Origin: Ciona savignyi
Taxonomy: Eukaryota > Chordata > Ascidiacea > Phlebobranchia > Cionidae
Direction of reading: 5' to 3'
Assembly: GCA_000149265.1 (NCBI GenBank)
Contig: CH002809.1
Span: 125,456-189,455, forward strand
DNA length: 64,000 nt
This document shows, in pieces, positions 12,301-18,859 of the stretch. The translations under genes were made by a program, and so were the position numbers. The notes under the pieces are model-generated. The model made no database searches. It saw only the letters and a list, made by a program, of their open reading frames with translations, and was not told the DNA's origin. Each line of letters starts with the position of its first letter. The stretch's first letter is position 1.

Positions 12301-15300
12301 ACTTTCATTTCACCGATTGGTCGACCACCCGTCCTCCACCGACCACAAGCGGATTCATTCGATTGTTTCATCATTACCGTGAAACAATCACCAAGAATCC
12401 TATTCTCGTTCATTGCAGGTGTTATACTGTTTCTATGTTGTTTGATCGTTATAATGTTTCTATGATAGTTAGTGGTTATACTTGTTTTATTTGGTTTAAT
12501 TGTTATACTGTTTCTATGTTGTTTAATCGTTGTAATGTTTCTATGGTAGTTAGTGGTTATACTTTTTTTATTTGGTTTAATCGTTATACTGTTTCTATGT
12601 TGTTAATCGTTATACTGTTTCTATGTTGTTAATCGTTATACTGTTTCTATGGTAGTTAGTGGTTATACTGTTTCTATGGTAGTTAATGGTGATACTTTTT
12701 TACATTGTTTAATCGTTATACTGTTTCTATTGTAGTTAATCGTTATACTGTTTCTATGGTGGTTAATTGTTATACTGTTTCTATGTTGTTTAATCATTAT
12801 ACTGTTTCTATAATGGTTAATCGTTATACTGTTTCTATGGTTGTTAATGGTACTACTTTTGGTGGTTAATGGTGCTACTTTTCCATGCTGGCTATAATGT
12901 TGCTATGGTTATAGAGTTTCTATGGTGATTCTAATATTTCTACACTATTTTATAGTGTTTCTTTAATGATACCATTGTTTGGTTAATATGTATGGACAGT
13001 TTAATTTTTCTGTATGGGTTGCCTGTTTTATTATTGTACTGCGCATTTATTTTCTTGTCATTGTGATTAGTTTCATTAATTGTTCGTCTTTTTCTTTGGT
13101 TGGGGTACTTAGCAGACATTACCTGAACCCAGTGGATTAATGTCTCAAATGTGTACAACACATCTTAATAAGCAAAAGGTAATCGGCAATTGCCTGTGTG
13201 ATAACGGTTTTGCGTTTTTACATTCACAGGGATAAAAATTAATAATAAGCAAAGATAATCGGCAAGTGCCTATGTGCGCTAACGTTGTCGCGTTTTTTAT
13301 TCACAGGGAAAAACATTAATTTAGTTTAGTTTAGTTTGTTCATTTTTTGCCCTAGTATTTAAAAATGGCAAGCGAATAAAATAACAACACGGGAACAGGA
13401 AAAGACGGCAAAACGAATAGTCGTTAATTTCCTATTTGACCATCTCCTTACAGCCAGGGAACAGGACAGACAGCATGTTTTATCGCGTTCGATTACCTCT
13501 ACGATGAGCTGCAGGATGTGCAGAGTGTCGATGTGTTTGAAGCAGTACTCGCCATGAGAAGGAAAGCGAAGAAGATGGTTCAAGATGAAGTGGGTTTTCT
13601 TTGTATTTTCCATTAGTCTGGCTGGTTAGTCTGACGGTTAAGTGCGTCCATTTTCAATCGTAAGATTGCAGGTGCGAAACTGGTCGCTAGCCAGTCGGTT
13701 GTTTCCTTGGGCAAGGCACTTTACTGACATTGGGTGAACCCAGAGGATTAATAGGTTCTACCAAATTGAAGGAACTTCTATGTCTATCATATACAACACA
13801 CTGCTGTAGCTCAGGTTACCCGACTGTGGACACGAGATGATCTGACGATTGCCCGTGTGTCTGGTTACCAGTGCTATTACGATGTGCAATATAAAATACA
13901 TTGCTACAGTTTTGGTGAAACCCATTAACTCAGTGGTTCTAGGCAATACCCACTAAGTGGTCCCCTTTATAATTGATGTTGTTTAAGTAACCGACTGAGC
14001 TATGTCGCTGGAATGTTTAAGCTGAGGATTGAACAGAAAAAATCTGCTTACTTACAAACGTTTATGTTAATTTTTTTGTAGTTATCTTGTTCTGTGGTTA
14101 TATTCGGTTGCCATTTTTAAAAACTGGGGCAAAAAATGAATAAACTAAACTAAAGGTAAAGACATGTTTAAATATGTCGGACCACCACCTTTCCCTCTAC
14201 CTGTTCAGTGCAATCAAGACACTTTTTCAATAAATTCAATAAACTAAACTAAACACCCCCCACACAGGATCAATACAAGTTCATCCACCGTCTTCTAACT
14301 GAGATCCACAATCTGAAGAATCACAGCTTCGATGTGGAGGACATTCAATCCAAGATGGCGGATGCGCAAGAGGAATTTGGATTGTTATCAGTGGCGCGTG
14401 ATCTCAATGGCGATGTTAAGCACACTGTGTCCACTAGTTTCGTGATGGTAGGTAGTTTAAGGTTGTTTGAGTGAAAGATGAATTTGTTTGTGTAACTGGT
14501 GTCAGTTAGAATTTTATATTTTCCAGTTGTGTTATTGTTGTGGTTTGTTGAGTTTGATTGAGAGGTTCTAAACCTGTTAATCAAAGTTTAGGTCAGTGGT
14601 TCTTAAACTTGTTGGAGGTACCGAACCCCGCAAGTTTTATGCGGGCATTCACCGAACCCTTCGTTGAAATTTAAAATATATCTATAAAAAACTTGAGCCT
14701 AAAGTGAACTTATCCTAATCTCCGCTGAACCGCTGAATCGAACCTAGTTTAAGAACCACTGGTTTAGGTGCTTTTAGTGGCACAGATTAGCCAGCTGCTG
14801 GTTTCTACGACTGTCCAAGGTTTATTTCGTAGTAGCTTTTCCGTTGATACCAGTGTAAACTCATGAATCAATTCTTGAAAGTATAGTATTTCGGCCTTTT
14901 ATGGTGTACTTGATGTTTGTCTAAAAGATATCTTAGTGGATTTAACGACTGTCATTTTTTTATTTCCTTGTCAATTATTCACACTTTACTTATGTTTGGT
15001 TGTCGCATAACAAAATAATTTTAATAAAATAAAGATTATTTCCTTGATTTAGTAGGGGTGTGTCCATAATGGCACTGAAACCTATCCGGCCGGTTAGTCT
15101 GGCGGTTAAGTGCGTCGCCTTTCAACCAAAAGGTTGCAGGCACGAAACTGGTCGCTAGCTAGACGGTTGTATCCTTGGGCAAGGCATTTAGGGACATTGT
15201 CTGAACCCAGCAGATTAGTGAGTTCTACCAAATTGAAGGAATGTCGCTAAAATAAACTTGTCGCTAAAATAATGTAGACATGAAATAAAAAAATTCCCAT

Positions 15301-18300
15301 TTACGAAGAAACTATTTGTCAGCCAATTTTCTTGGTGGGTTAGTGCGTTGCCTTTCAATCGAAAGGTTGCAGGCGCAAAAGTGGTCGCTAGCTAGTCGGT
15401 TGTGTCCTTGGGCAAGGCACTTTACGGACATTGCCTAAACCCAACGGATTATTGGGTTCTACCAAATCATATACAACACACTGCAATAGCTTAAGTAACC
15501 CGACGGTGGACGCGAGGTGATCTGACGATTGCCCGTGTATTAAATTCTTTGGTTTTCCTATTTACGGAGATAAACATGAACGTCCTATACTAACCTAAAA
15601 AGACTACACTGTAAATGCTCTGTTGTGTGAAATAACAAGCCCCAATTTCTTCCTTACAGGAAAATGGGCGAACTGCCATCATCAGGGAATCCCCTAACCC
15701 AGGAACTGAAGCTGAGTTTCTTCACCAAATATGGGATGATGATGTCATTATCATCGTTACATTGGATGACCTGGATCAGTTGCAAGAGGTGAGTAAATTA
15801 AAAATCAAGATTATGTGTACTTTTATTCGCATCATCGCGACACCACAGCCTTTTAAAATGATAGATAAATCAAGATTATGTGAGTTGTTTTGATACTACA
15901 GTATGATGGTGTAAGATAGCACATGTCCAACCGCATAGCGAGATGGGTTTGTAAGTTGATTTTCAGCTGAAGGGTTGCAGGTTCGAAACTTGCCGCTAGC
16001 TAATCGGTTGTGTCCTTGGGCAAGGCACATAGTGTTTATTACATAAACCTAGTGAAATGTTGGGTTTTACCAAAATGAAGGAATGTCTCAATAATACACC
16101 ACACTCTGAAATATTTGACTGTTGCCCGTGTGTTAATGTTTCTTGCGTTTTTCCATCAACTTGAATGAACATGAGCATCCTATCCTAAAAGTTACTGTCT
16201 TTAAAAATAAAATTTATTGTGCCTAGCTTCAAACCTTTGACCGCTAGATTTGTTTGTATGGTGCCTGTATACAAGTAGGAAAAGTGAATCCACTACTTAA
16301 TTTTTCAGGGAGAGTGTGCAGCCTTCTGGGCGGAAAACAATTCTACGAAGAGCTTCCCACCATTCATGGTAGAGACTACAAGCAACACAGGAGAGCTAAT
16401 TGTTGAAAGGAGGCTTATATTGAAGAAGGTTTGCTAAGTTTCACTTCTCATATAAAGTTTAACCACCAAAGTTCTTTTACCTAGAAATATAAAACACGGA
16501 AAAACGGAAGACGGAAGTAAAAAGTTAAACCCCTTAACCTTAAAAAAACCTTAAAAACCCCTTAACGAGGGTCTACCGTCCTAAAAATTACACAATTTTC
16601 TTTGGTGGTTAGAACGATGGGTTTGAACTGAAATGTGGTATCATCAAAACCTGAAGCTTGCTAGTCCGTTCCGTCTTTAGACAAAGCTTTTATCTGATGC
16701 CGTCTGAACCCAGTTTAAGGGTGTAGGATAGAATAGGATATTCATGTTTATCTCCATGAAAACCCATTATAATGCTGGGTTTAGGCAATGTCCATAAAGC
16801 GCCTTGCCCAGGGACACAACCGACTAGCTAGCGACCAGTTTTGCACCTGTAACCTTTCTATTGAAAGTGGACGCACTAAACTGCCAGACTAACCGTCCGG
16901 ACAAACGATAGGTTTTAACCATAATGTGGTATCATTAAAACCTGAAGCTTGCTAGTCCGTTCCGTCCTTAGACAAAGCTTTTATCTGATGCCGTCTGAAC
17001 CCAGTTAAAGGGTTTAGGATAGGATATTCATGTTTATCCCCGTGAATGGGAAAACCAAGGGGGTTAACACACAGGAAATCGTCAGATCACATCGCGCCCA
17101 TCATCGGGTTACCGGAGCTATTGCAGTGTGTTGTATATGATTCAAACATTCCTACAATTTAGTAGAACCCATTAATCATCTGGGTTAAGGGATTGTACAG
17201 AAGTATAACCTTCACCACTACACAGGGCACTGATAGCAAAGAGGTGACTCAAATCCACTTTGTCGGTTGGCCAACCACCACCATGCCCGACCACAGCAGC
17301 ATGCTGAAGCTGCACCAACTTATCAGCAAAGAAATGGATGCTGATCAGGGCTCTTTGATGATTCACTGCAGGTTAGTTACATTACAATAGGCATCTCTAT
17401 TAAACAACAGCTCATTCTTGGAATTGAGTTCCTTGAACTATAACTGTGTGGATGATTAAAAATAAACATTTCGGCCGGTTAGTCTGGCGGTTTAGTGCGG
17501 CGCCTTTCATTCGAAAGGTTGCAGTTACGAAACTGGTCGCTAGCTAGTTGGTTGTGTCCTCGAGCAAGGCACATCCTACCTGATGTTGCATCATATGGCT
17601 TCCAATATCTGTGCTAAGATTGCTTCACGCTATATAAATTGCTTTGAGGAACCGTTCGTTCTGTACGCATTCGGTAACCCGACAGTGATCGCTTCTTGAT
17701 CTGACGATTGCCCGTGTGTTAACCCCCTTGGTTTTCCCATTCCCGGGGATAAACATGAATATCCTATCCTATTCATATTTTTCTGATTTAAACATCATCG
17801 TTTATGATATCATTGTGTATAACATTAATACTTGTGACATCATCCATAGTGACGAAGAAGAGAGAAGTGGAGTATTACTCAGTGTTGCAAATCTGCTTGA
17901 AACAATCAAAAACCAAAATAAAATCGACGTCTTCAGGACCGTGAAGGATTTAAGAGACTTGCGACCAAATATGGTCAACACTCAGGTAATTATTGGTATT
18001 ATGATTTTATATAGGATATTCATGTTTATCCCTGTGAATGGGAAAACCAAGGGGGTTAACATACAAGCAATCGTCAGAATGCATTGCTCACACCGCCGGG
18101 TTACCGGAGCTATTGCAGTTTTTTTATAAGACAGACACTTTCCTTAAATGTGGTAAGGACAAACCCGATTAGCTTGCGACTAGTTTTGATCCTGCAACCT
18201 TTCGGTTGAGAGGCGTCGCACTAAACCACCAGACTAACCGGTCGGACATGTCTGGGATTACAACGTCATAACCTATTTTATTTTTATAATGTCTTATTTT

Positions 18301-18356
18301 TTTAGGAACAGTACAGCTTTATCTACGAAACAATAGCCAATCGCCAGGCCTGCTGA
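284..18356 (+). CDS. Receptor-type tyrosine-phosphatase-like gene with EGF and C-type lectin ectodomain; 5' end outside window
   Basis: Spliced gene of about 1,270 visible codons. Exons: 284-391, 1063-1170, 2093-2203, 3221-3433, 3870-4043, 4510-4623, 5146-5232, 5806-6096, 6909-7013, 7772-7854, 8695-9781, (missing exon), 10849-10980, 11395-11532, 12285-12418, 13454-13589, 14268-14447, 15660-15788, 16309-16428, 17190-17371, 17850-17985, 18306-18356. Domain order: EGF x3, C-type lectin, EGF, transmembrane helix, Ala/Gly-rich segment, linker, RKNS repeats, PTP D1, PTP D2. The family normally removes phosphate from phosphotyrosine at the plasma membrane. Here D1 lacks the WPD Asp and the P-loop Arg, and D2 has a rewritten P-loop, so I infer a catalytically dead receptor. 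All junction phases agree except 9781/10849, where an exon must be missing. The first window exon starts in phase 1, so more exons lie upstream. Domain calls are firm; ligand and function are unknown. Confidence 0.85.
392..1062 (+). other. Intron between EGF 1 and EGF 2
   Basis: AT-rich intron of the receptor gene. I see no further exon, RNA gene or named repeat in it. Confidence 0.6.
1063..1170 (+). CDS. Exon: EGF-like module 2
   Basis: Acceptor CCCAG before 1063 and canonical donor GTAAGT at 1171; phase 1-1. Encodes PCKVEPCANNGVC and CQCMEGYHGINC, a complete EGF module with six Cys. Confidence 0.9.
1401..1530 (+). repeat. Dispersed (TTTAG)n-headed repeat
   Basis: TTTAGTTTAGTTTATTCATT, TTTTGACCCAGTTTTTAAA and GGAAAACACGGCAAAACGAAC recur at 13,318-13,430 and 22,655/23,112-23,195, and inverted at 14,086-14,155. 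An old interspersed family; type unknown. Confidence 0.7.
1772..2064 (-). mobile_element. SINE (main family), full length
   Basis: Antisense copy: tail (GTTAGGATAG...GAATGGGAAAACC) first, tRNA-like head (CCAGACTAACCGGTC) last. Ends 28 bases before EGF exon 3. Confidence 0.9.
2093..2203 (+). CDS. Exon: EGF-like module 3
   Basis: Acceptor CAACAG and donor GTTGGT; phase 1-1, 37 codons. Encodes KCTHNPCKYGANC and CDCPTFQGGEFC. The six Cys are conserved; spacing between Cys 4 and Cys 5 is normal for EGF. Confidence 0.88.
2948..3180 (-). mobile_element. SINE (main family), head missing
   Basis: AGGATAGGATATCC tail and central blocks present; stops at CCGACTAGCTAGCC, without the tRNA-like head. Confidence 0.88.
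3221..3433 (+). CDS. Exon: N-terminal half of C-type lectin domain
   Basis: Acceptor CCACAG and donor GTATTT; phase 1-1, 71 codons. Shows the C-type lectin fold landmarks: the helix-2 motif TACKRLGGGLAII with its first core Cys, and the core motif VKIWLGGYIED, equivalent to the WIGL core. Continues in exon 3870-4043. Confidence 0.85.
3870..4043 (+). CDS. Exon: C-terminal half of C-type lectin domain
   Basis: Acceptor CATCAG and donor GTGAGT; phase 1-1, 58 codons. Contains WQWLDTS, FENWSGG, GRCVALY, WVRVNCEKK and LSLCEK, giving the remaining three core Cys. The WND calcium motif is replaced by WVRVNC and no EPN or QPD is visible, so calcium-dependent sugar binding is doubtful; a protein ligand is as likely (inference). 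Confidence 0.9.
4181..4418 (+). mobile_element. SINE (main family), internal deletion
   Basis: Head, box-B-like GGTGCGAAACTGG and tail present; about 50 bases around the ACCCAGCGGATTAATGGG block are missing. Confidence 0.85.
4510..4623 (+). CDS. Exon: EGF-like module 4
   Basis: Acceptor CGTAG and donor GTGGGT; phase 1-1, 38 codons. Encodes LCDCKHGTCHASG and CKCFTGYTGEQC, a short EGF module directly before the membrane segment. Confidence 0.88.
5146..5232 (+). CDS. Exon: predicted transmembrane helix
   Basis: Acceptor CACAG and donor GTTAGT; phase 1-1, 29 codons. Encodes MPVVVGSVGAVLATGVAV followed by MLVQTLFP, about 24 uncharged hydrophobic residues. Its place between the EGF/lectin modules and the phosphatase domains fits a single-pass type I membrane helix. 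Confidence 0.75.
5288..5568 (+). mobile_element. SINE (main family), near full length
   Basis: From GTCCGGCCGGTTAGTCTGGC to GGGATAAACATATCCTATCC. Confidence 0.92.
5806..6096 (+). CDS. Exon: Ala/Gly-rich segment after the membrane helix
   Basis: Acceptor ACAG and donor GTGGGT; phase 1-1, 97 codons. After AIKAVTDVATAG almost every residue is Ala, Gly, Ser or Thr, and there is no charge for more than 80 residues. GC content is far above the neighbouring introns, and the long frames open on the other strand here are shadows. It may be a flexible linker, or membrane-associated because of its lack of charge. Confidence 0.75.
6517..6815 (+). mobile_element. SINE (main family), diverged full length
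   Basis: GTCCGACAAATTAGTCTAGT to TATCCTATTCTATCC; several substitutions. Confidence 0.88.
6909..7013 (+). CDS. Exon: Pro/Gly/Ala linker
   Basis: Acceptor TTACAG and donor GTATAA; phase 1-1, 35 codons. Encodes a low-complexity stretch beginning VPQTQAPAKPTSPLQGGGK. No domain recognised; phase and composition link it to the preceding exon. Confidence 0.65.
7118..7386 (+). mobile_element. SINE (main family), small deletions
   Basis: GTCCGGTCAGTTAGTCTGGC to AATATCCTATCCTATC; lacks part of the box-B region. Confidence 0.9.
7772..7854 (+). CDS. Exon: charged juxtamembrane helix
   Basis: Acceptor TATTAG, donor GTAAGT; phase 1 to 0. Encodes EQKKDHRIPEDQLLQKYKEL then DFHDEFNN, predicted helical. 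The F..EF pattern recalls the helix that begins PTP domains. If so, the following repeat exon is an insertion near the PTP N-terminus (inference). Confidence 0.7.
7901..8080 (-). mobile_element. SINE (main family), head half
   Basis: From GATAGACACGTTGCTTCAAT to CCAGACTAACCGGCCGGAC; tail half missing. Confidence 0.88.
8120..8325 (+). mobile_element. Old, degraded SINE relative
   Basis: Recognisable blocks GTGTTCTTGGGTAAAGCA, GAAACATGTTAACCATAT and CACTGCAATAGCTAAGGTAA in SINE order, heavily diverged. Confidence 0.6.
8330..8613 (-). mobile_element. SINE (main family), full length
   Basis: GATAGGATATTCATG to CCACCAGACTAACCACTGG, directly after the degraded relative. Confidence 0.9.
8695..9781 (+). 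CDS. Exon: degenerate RKNS-repeat region, 362 codons
   Basis: Acceptor CCCCAG, donor GTAAGA; phase 0 to 1. Encodes ELREETLKLDETNFND, then 18-20 degenerate units of about 17-20 residues with the theme LRKNSTVLVDLVKNP. Clear unit starts are at 8791, 8851, 8902, 9016, 9157, 9316, 9376, 9535, 9646 and 9697. RKNS fits the R-x-x-S consensus of basophilic kinases such as PKA. No Cys or Trp is visible and no known domain is recognised. It lies on the cytoplasmic side, between the membrane helix and PTP D1. Confidence 0.85.
10219..10415 (-). mobile_element. Fragment of pogo/Tigger-type (DDE) transposase
   Basis: On the minus strand the frame reads LPPYCTHKMQPLDVSVYF followed by FYRAAMDSWML. This matches the LPPHxSHxLQPLDVxVFxP region typical of Tigger/Jerky-type DDE transposases. 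It runs into an assembly gap and is only a remnant in an intron of the receptor gene. Confidence 0.7.
10416..10546. other. Assembly gap of 131 N
   Basis: Run of N inside the receptor gene, between the RKNS exon and the first visible PTP D1 exon. The exon required by the phase mismatch (1 to 0) and by the missing KNRY/YINAN part of D1 may be here. Confidence 0.95.
10849..10980 (+). CDS. Exon: PTP D1, KFIATxxP segment
   Basis: Acceptor CATCACAG, donor GTGCGG; phase 0-0. Encodes GYCESPQKFIATKAP and PEFWNTVWVKNCDVIIMLT, the region after YINANYIDG in a PTP domain. Family IATQGP is changed to IATKAP. Confidence 0.92.
11395..11532 (+). CDS. Exon: PTP D1 middle
   Basis: Acceptor TTTCAG, donor GTAAGT; phase 0-0. 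Encodes SPKYWPMAGHAKVYGDFTI, matching the family KYWP...YGxFxV strands. Continues D1. Confidence 0.9.
11707..11926 (+). mobile_element. SINE (main family), head missing
   Basis: Starts at GCTAGTCGGTTGTGTCCTTG and runs to the tail region. Confidence 0.88.
12285..12418 (+). CDS. Exon: PTP D1 WPD loop and start of P-loop
   Basis: Acceptor CTCATAG, donor GTGTTA after HC; phase 0 to 2. Encodes THFHFTDWSTTRPPPTTSGF then NPILVHC. The WPD loop reads W-S-T, so the general-acid Asp is absent, while the P-loop Cys is kept. Confidence 0.92.
12419..12935 (+). repeat. Intronic minisatellite, GTTATACTGTTTCTATG theme
   Basis: Directly after the D1 donor, units of roughly 26-32 bases (GTTATACTGTTTCTATGTTG with TTAATC/TTAGTG variants) repeat about 16-18 times and decay toward 12,930. 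It begins at the splice donor itself. Confidence 0.85.
13100..13246 (+). mobile_element. Degraded SINE relative
   Basis: Blocks GACATTACCTGAACCCAGTG, TGTACAACACATC and TTCACAGGGATAAA in order. Confidence 0.6.
13318..13430 (+). repeat. Dispersed (TTTAG)n-headed repeat
   Basis: Second good copy: TTTAGTTTAGTTTAGTTTGT, CATTTTTTGCCCTAGTATTT and AAAAGACGGCAAAACGAATA. Ends about 23 bases before the PTP D1 P-loop exon at 13454. Confidence 0.75.
13454..13589 (+). CDS. Exon: PTP D1 P-loop and C-terminal helices
   Basis: Acceptor CCTTACAG, donor GTGGGT; phase 2 to 0. The split Ser codon joins HC to S, giving HCSQGTGQT where active enzymes have HCxxGxGR(T/S). The phosphate-binding Arg is Gln. Then FIAFDYLYDELQ and RRKAKKMVQDE, typical of the helix after the P-loop. 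Confidence 0.92.
13617..13860 (+). mobile_element. SINE (main family), tail missing
   Basis: GTCTGGCTGGTTAGTCTGAC to GATTGCCCGTGTGT, then unrelated sequence. Confidence 0.88.
14086..14155 (-). repeat. Dispersed (CTAAA)n-tailed repeat fragment
   Basis: GTTGCCATTTTTAAAAACTG and AAAAAATGAATAAACTAAAC: the inverted end of the same family. Confidence 0.65.
14268..14447 (+). CDS. Exon: end of PTP D1 and start of D2
   Basis: Acceptor CACACAG, donor GTAGGT; phase 0-0. DQYKFIHRLLTEI matches the final helix of a PTP domain (EQYxFIHxAL). Then AQEEFGLLSVARDL begins D2. The NRYxNxLPYD and YINA parts of D2 are not recognisable. Confidence 0.88.
14594..14761 (+). mobile_element. hAT-like MITE with 8-bp target duplication
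   Basis: Ends CAGTGGTTCTTAAACTT and GTTTAAGAACCACTG are inverted repeats of the hAT type. The flanks are identical 8-mers GTTTAGGT at 14586-14593 and 14762-14769. 168 bp, non-coding, in a receptor intron. Confidence 0.9.
15083..15244 (+). mobile_element. SINE (main family), head half
   Basis: TCCGGCCGGTTAGTCTGGCG to TACCAAATTGAAGGAATG; second half missing. Confidence 0.88.
15331..15595 (+). mobile_element. SINE (main family), variant head
   Basis: GGTGGGTTAGTGCGTTGCC to GAACGTCCTATACTAACC. Its left flank 15,258-15,330 is repeated in inverted form next to the SINE at 18,613. Confidence 0.88.
15660..15788 (+). CDS. Exon: PTP D2, FLHQIWDDDVIIIVTL segment
   Basis: Acceptor CCTTACAG, donor GTGAGT; phase 0-0. 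Encodes ENGRTAIIRESP and EFLHQIWDDDVIIIVTLDDL. This corresponds to IATQGP...DFWxMIWE...IVMLT with strong decay, as is common in D2 domains. Confidence 0.88.
15926..16189 (+). mobile_element. SINE, diverged subfamily
   Basis: TGCAGGTTCGAAACTTGCCG is closer to a real box B; shared GTTGTGTCCTTGGGCAAGGC and ATCCTATCC; central part diverged. Confidence 0.8.
16309..16428 (+). CDS. Exon: PTP D2 middle
   Basis: Acceptor TTTTTCAG, donor GTTTGC; phase 0-0. Encodes GECAAFWAENNSTKSF and ELIVERRLILKK, equivalent to the YWP and strand region of a PTP domain. Confidence 0.85.
16723..16902 (-). mobile_element. SINE (main family), internal deletion
   Basis: AGGATAGAATAGGATATTCA joined directly to AACCCATTATAATGCTGGGT, then the head. 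Part of a local tandem duplication with 16,918-17,189. Confidence 0.85.
17015..17189 (-). mobile_element. SINE (main family), truncated at a PTP D2 exon
   Basis: Tail to CCCATTAATCATCTGGGTTAAG, then the D2 exon begins; the remaining half of the SINE is absent. Confidence 0.88.
17190..17371 (+). CDS. Exon: PTP D2 WPD loop and P-loop Cys
   Basis: Donor GTTAGT after HC; phase 0 to 2. Encodes GLYRSITFTTTQGTD, VTQIHFVGWPTTTMPDHSSM and SLMIHC. The WPD loop reads W-P-T. Start 17190 (acceptor GTTAAG) is the only nearby AG that keeps the frame: an acceptor at 17199-17200 would give a stop after ten codons. The chosen acceptor is inside an antisense SINE. Confidence 0.82.
17470..17773 (+). mobile_element. 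SINE (main family), diverged middle
   Basis: TCGGCCGGTTAGTCTGGCGG to ATCCTATCCTATTC; about 80 central bases are unlike other copies. Confidence 0.85.
17850..17985 (+). CDS. Exon: PTP D2 P-loop and helices
   Basis: Acceptor CCATAG, donor GTAATT; phase 2 to 0. Joined to the previous exon it gives HCSDEEERSGVLLSVANLL: Cys and Arg are present, but the Gly-rich loop is replaced by Asp and three Glu, which should repel phosphate. Confidence 0.88.
18012..18246 (-). mobile_element. SINE (main family), internal deletion
   Basis: ATAGGATATTCATG to CCAGACTAACCGGTCGGAC, in the last receptor intron. Confidence 0.88.
18306..18356 (+). CDS. Terminal exon: end of PTP D2
   Basis: Acceptor TTTTTTTAG; phase 0. 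Encodes EQYSFIYETIANRQAC and TGA. EQYxFIYE is the usual final helix of a PTP domain, so the protein ends immediately after D2. Confidence 0.92.
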   Translation, partial: EQYSFIYETIANRQAC

Positions 18357-18573
18357 GATGAAATGTACTTAAAAACTGTTTTAAATATTTTATAATTCAA
18401 TACTTGATTTGATTGAAAGATGTTTAAATTATGTGTTGTATTGCACAACGCACGCTTTAATTGTGTAAACTGTATTTTTCTCTTTTAAAGTTCATTTTAC
18501 AATTTCATGCAATTTGTTTTAATATTTAACGAATTATTGATCAGTTCTTTTGTACAGTTCAAATGATGTTGTA

Positions 18574-18579
18574 AATAAA
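18574..18579 (+). terminator. Polyadenylation signal AATAAA of the receptor gene
   Basis: AATAAA 218 bases past the TGA. The next SINE begins shortly after, so the 3' UTR is probably about 230-250 bases. Confidence 0.6.
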
Positions 18580-18612
18580 TATATATATTGTGAAGGTTTT
18601 TACCGTTTCAAG

Positions 18613-18853
18613 GTTAGGATATACGATAGGATATTCATGTTTATCCCCGTGAATGGGAAAACCAAGGGGCTTAACACACGAGCAATCGTCAGATCACCTC
18701 GCGCTTATCGTTGGGTTACCGGAGCTATTGCCAATAATCCGCTAGATTCAGGCACTGTCCGTAAAGTGCCTTGCCCAAAGACACAACCGACTAGCTAGCG
18801 ACCACTTTCGCGCCTACAACCTTTGATTGAAAGGCGACGCACTAACCCACCAA
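18613..18853 (-). mobile_element. SINE (main family), small deletion
   Basis: AGGTTAGGATATACGATAGG to ACGCACTAACCCACCAAG, with the inverted flank of the 15.3-kb copy beyond it. Confidence 0.86.
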
Positions 18854-18859
18854 GAAAAT

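Noticed and set aside
17199..17201. Alternative acceptor TACAG for the PTP D2 exon
   Set aside because: Would shift the frame and meet a stop after ten codons; the HFVGWP frame requires the acceptor at 17,188-17,189.
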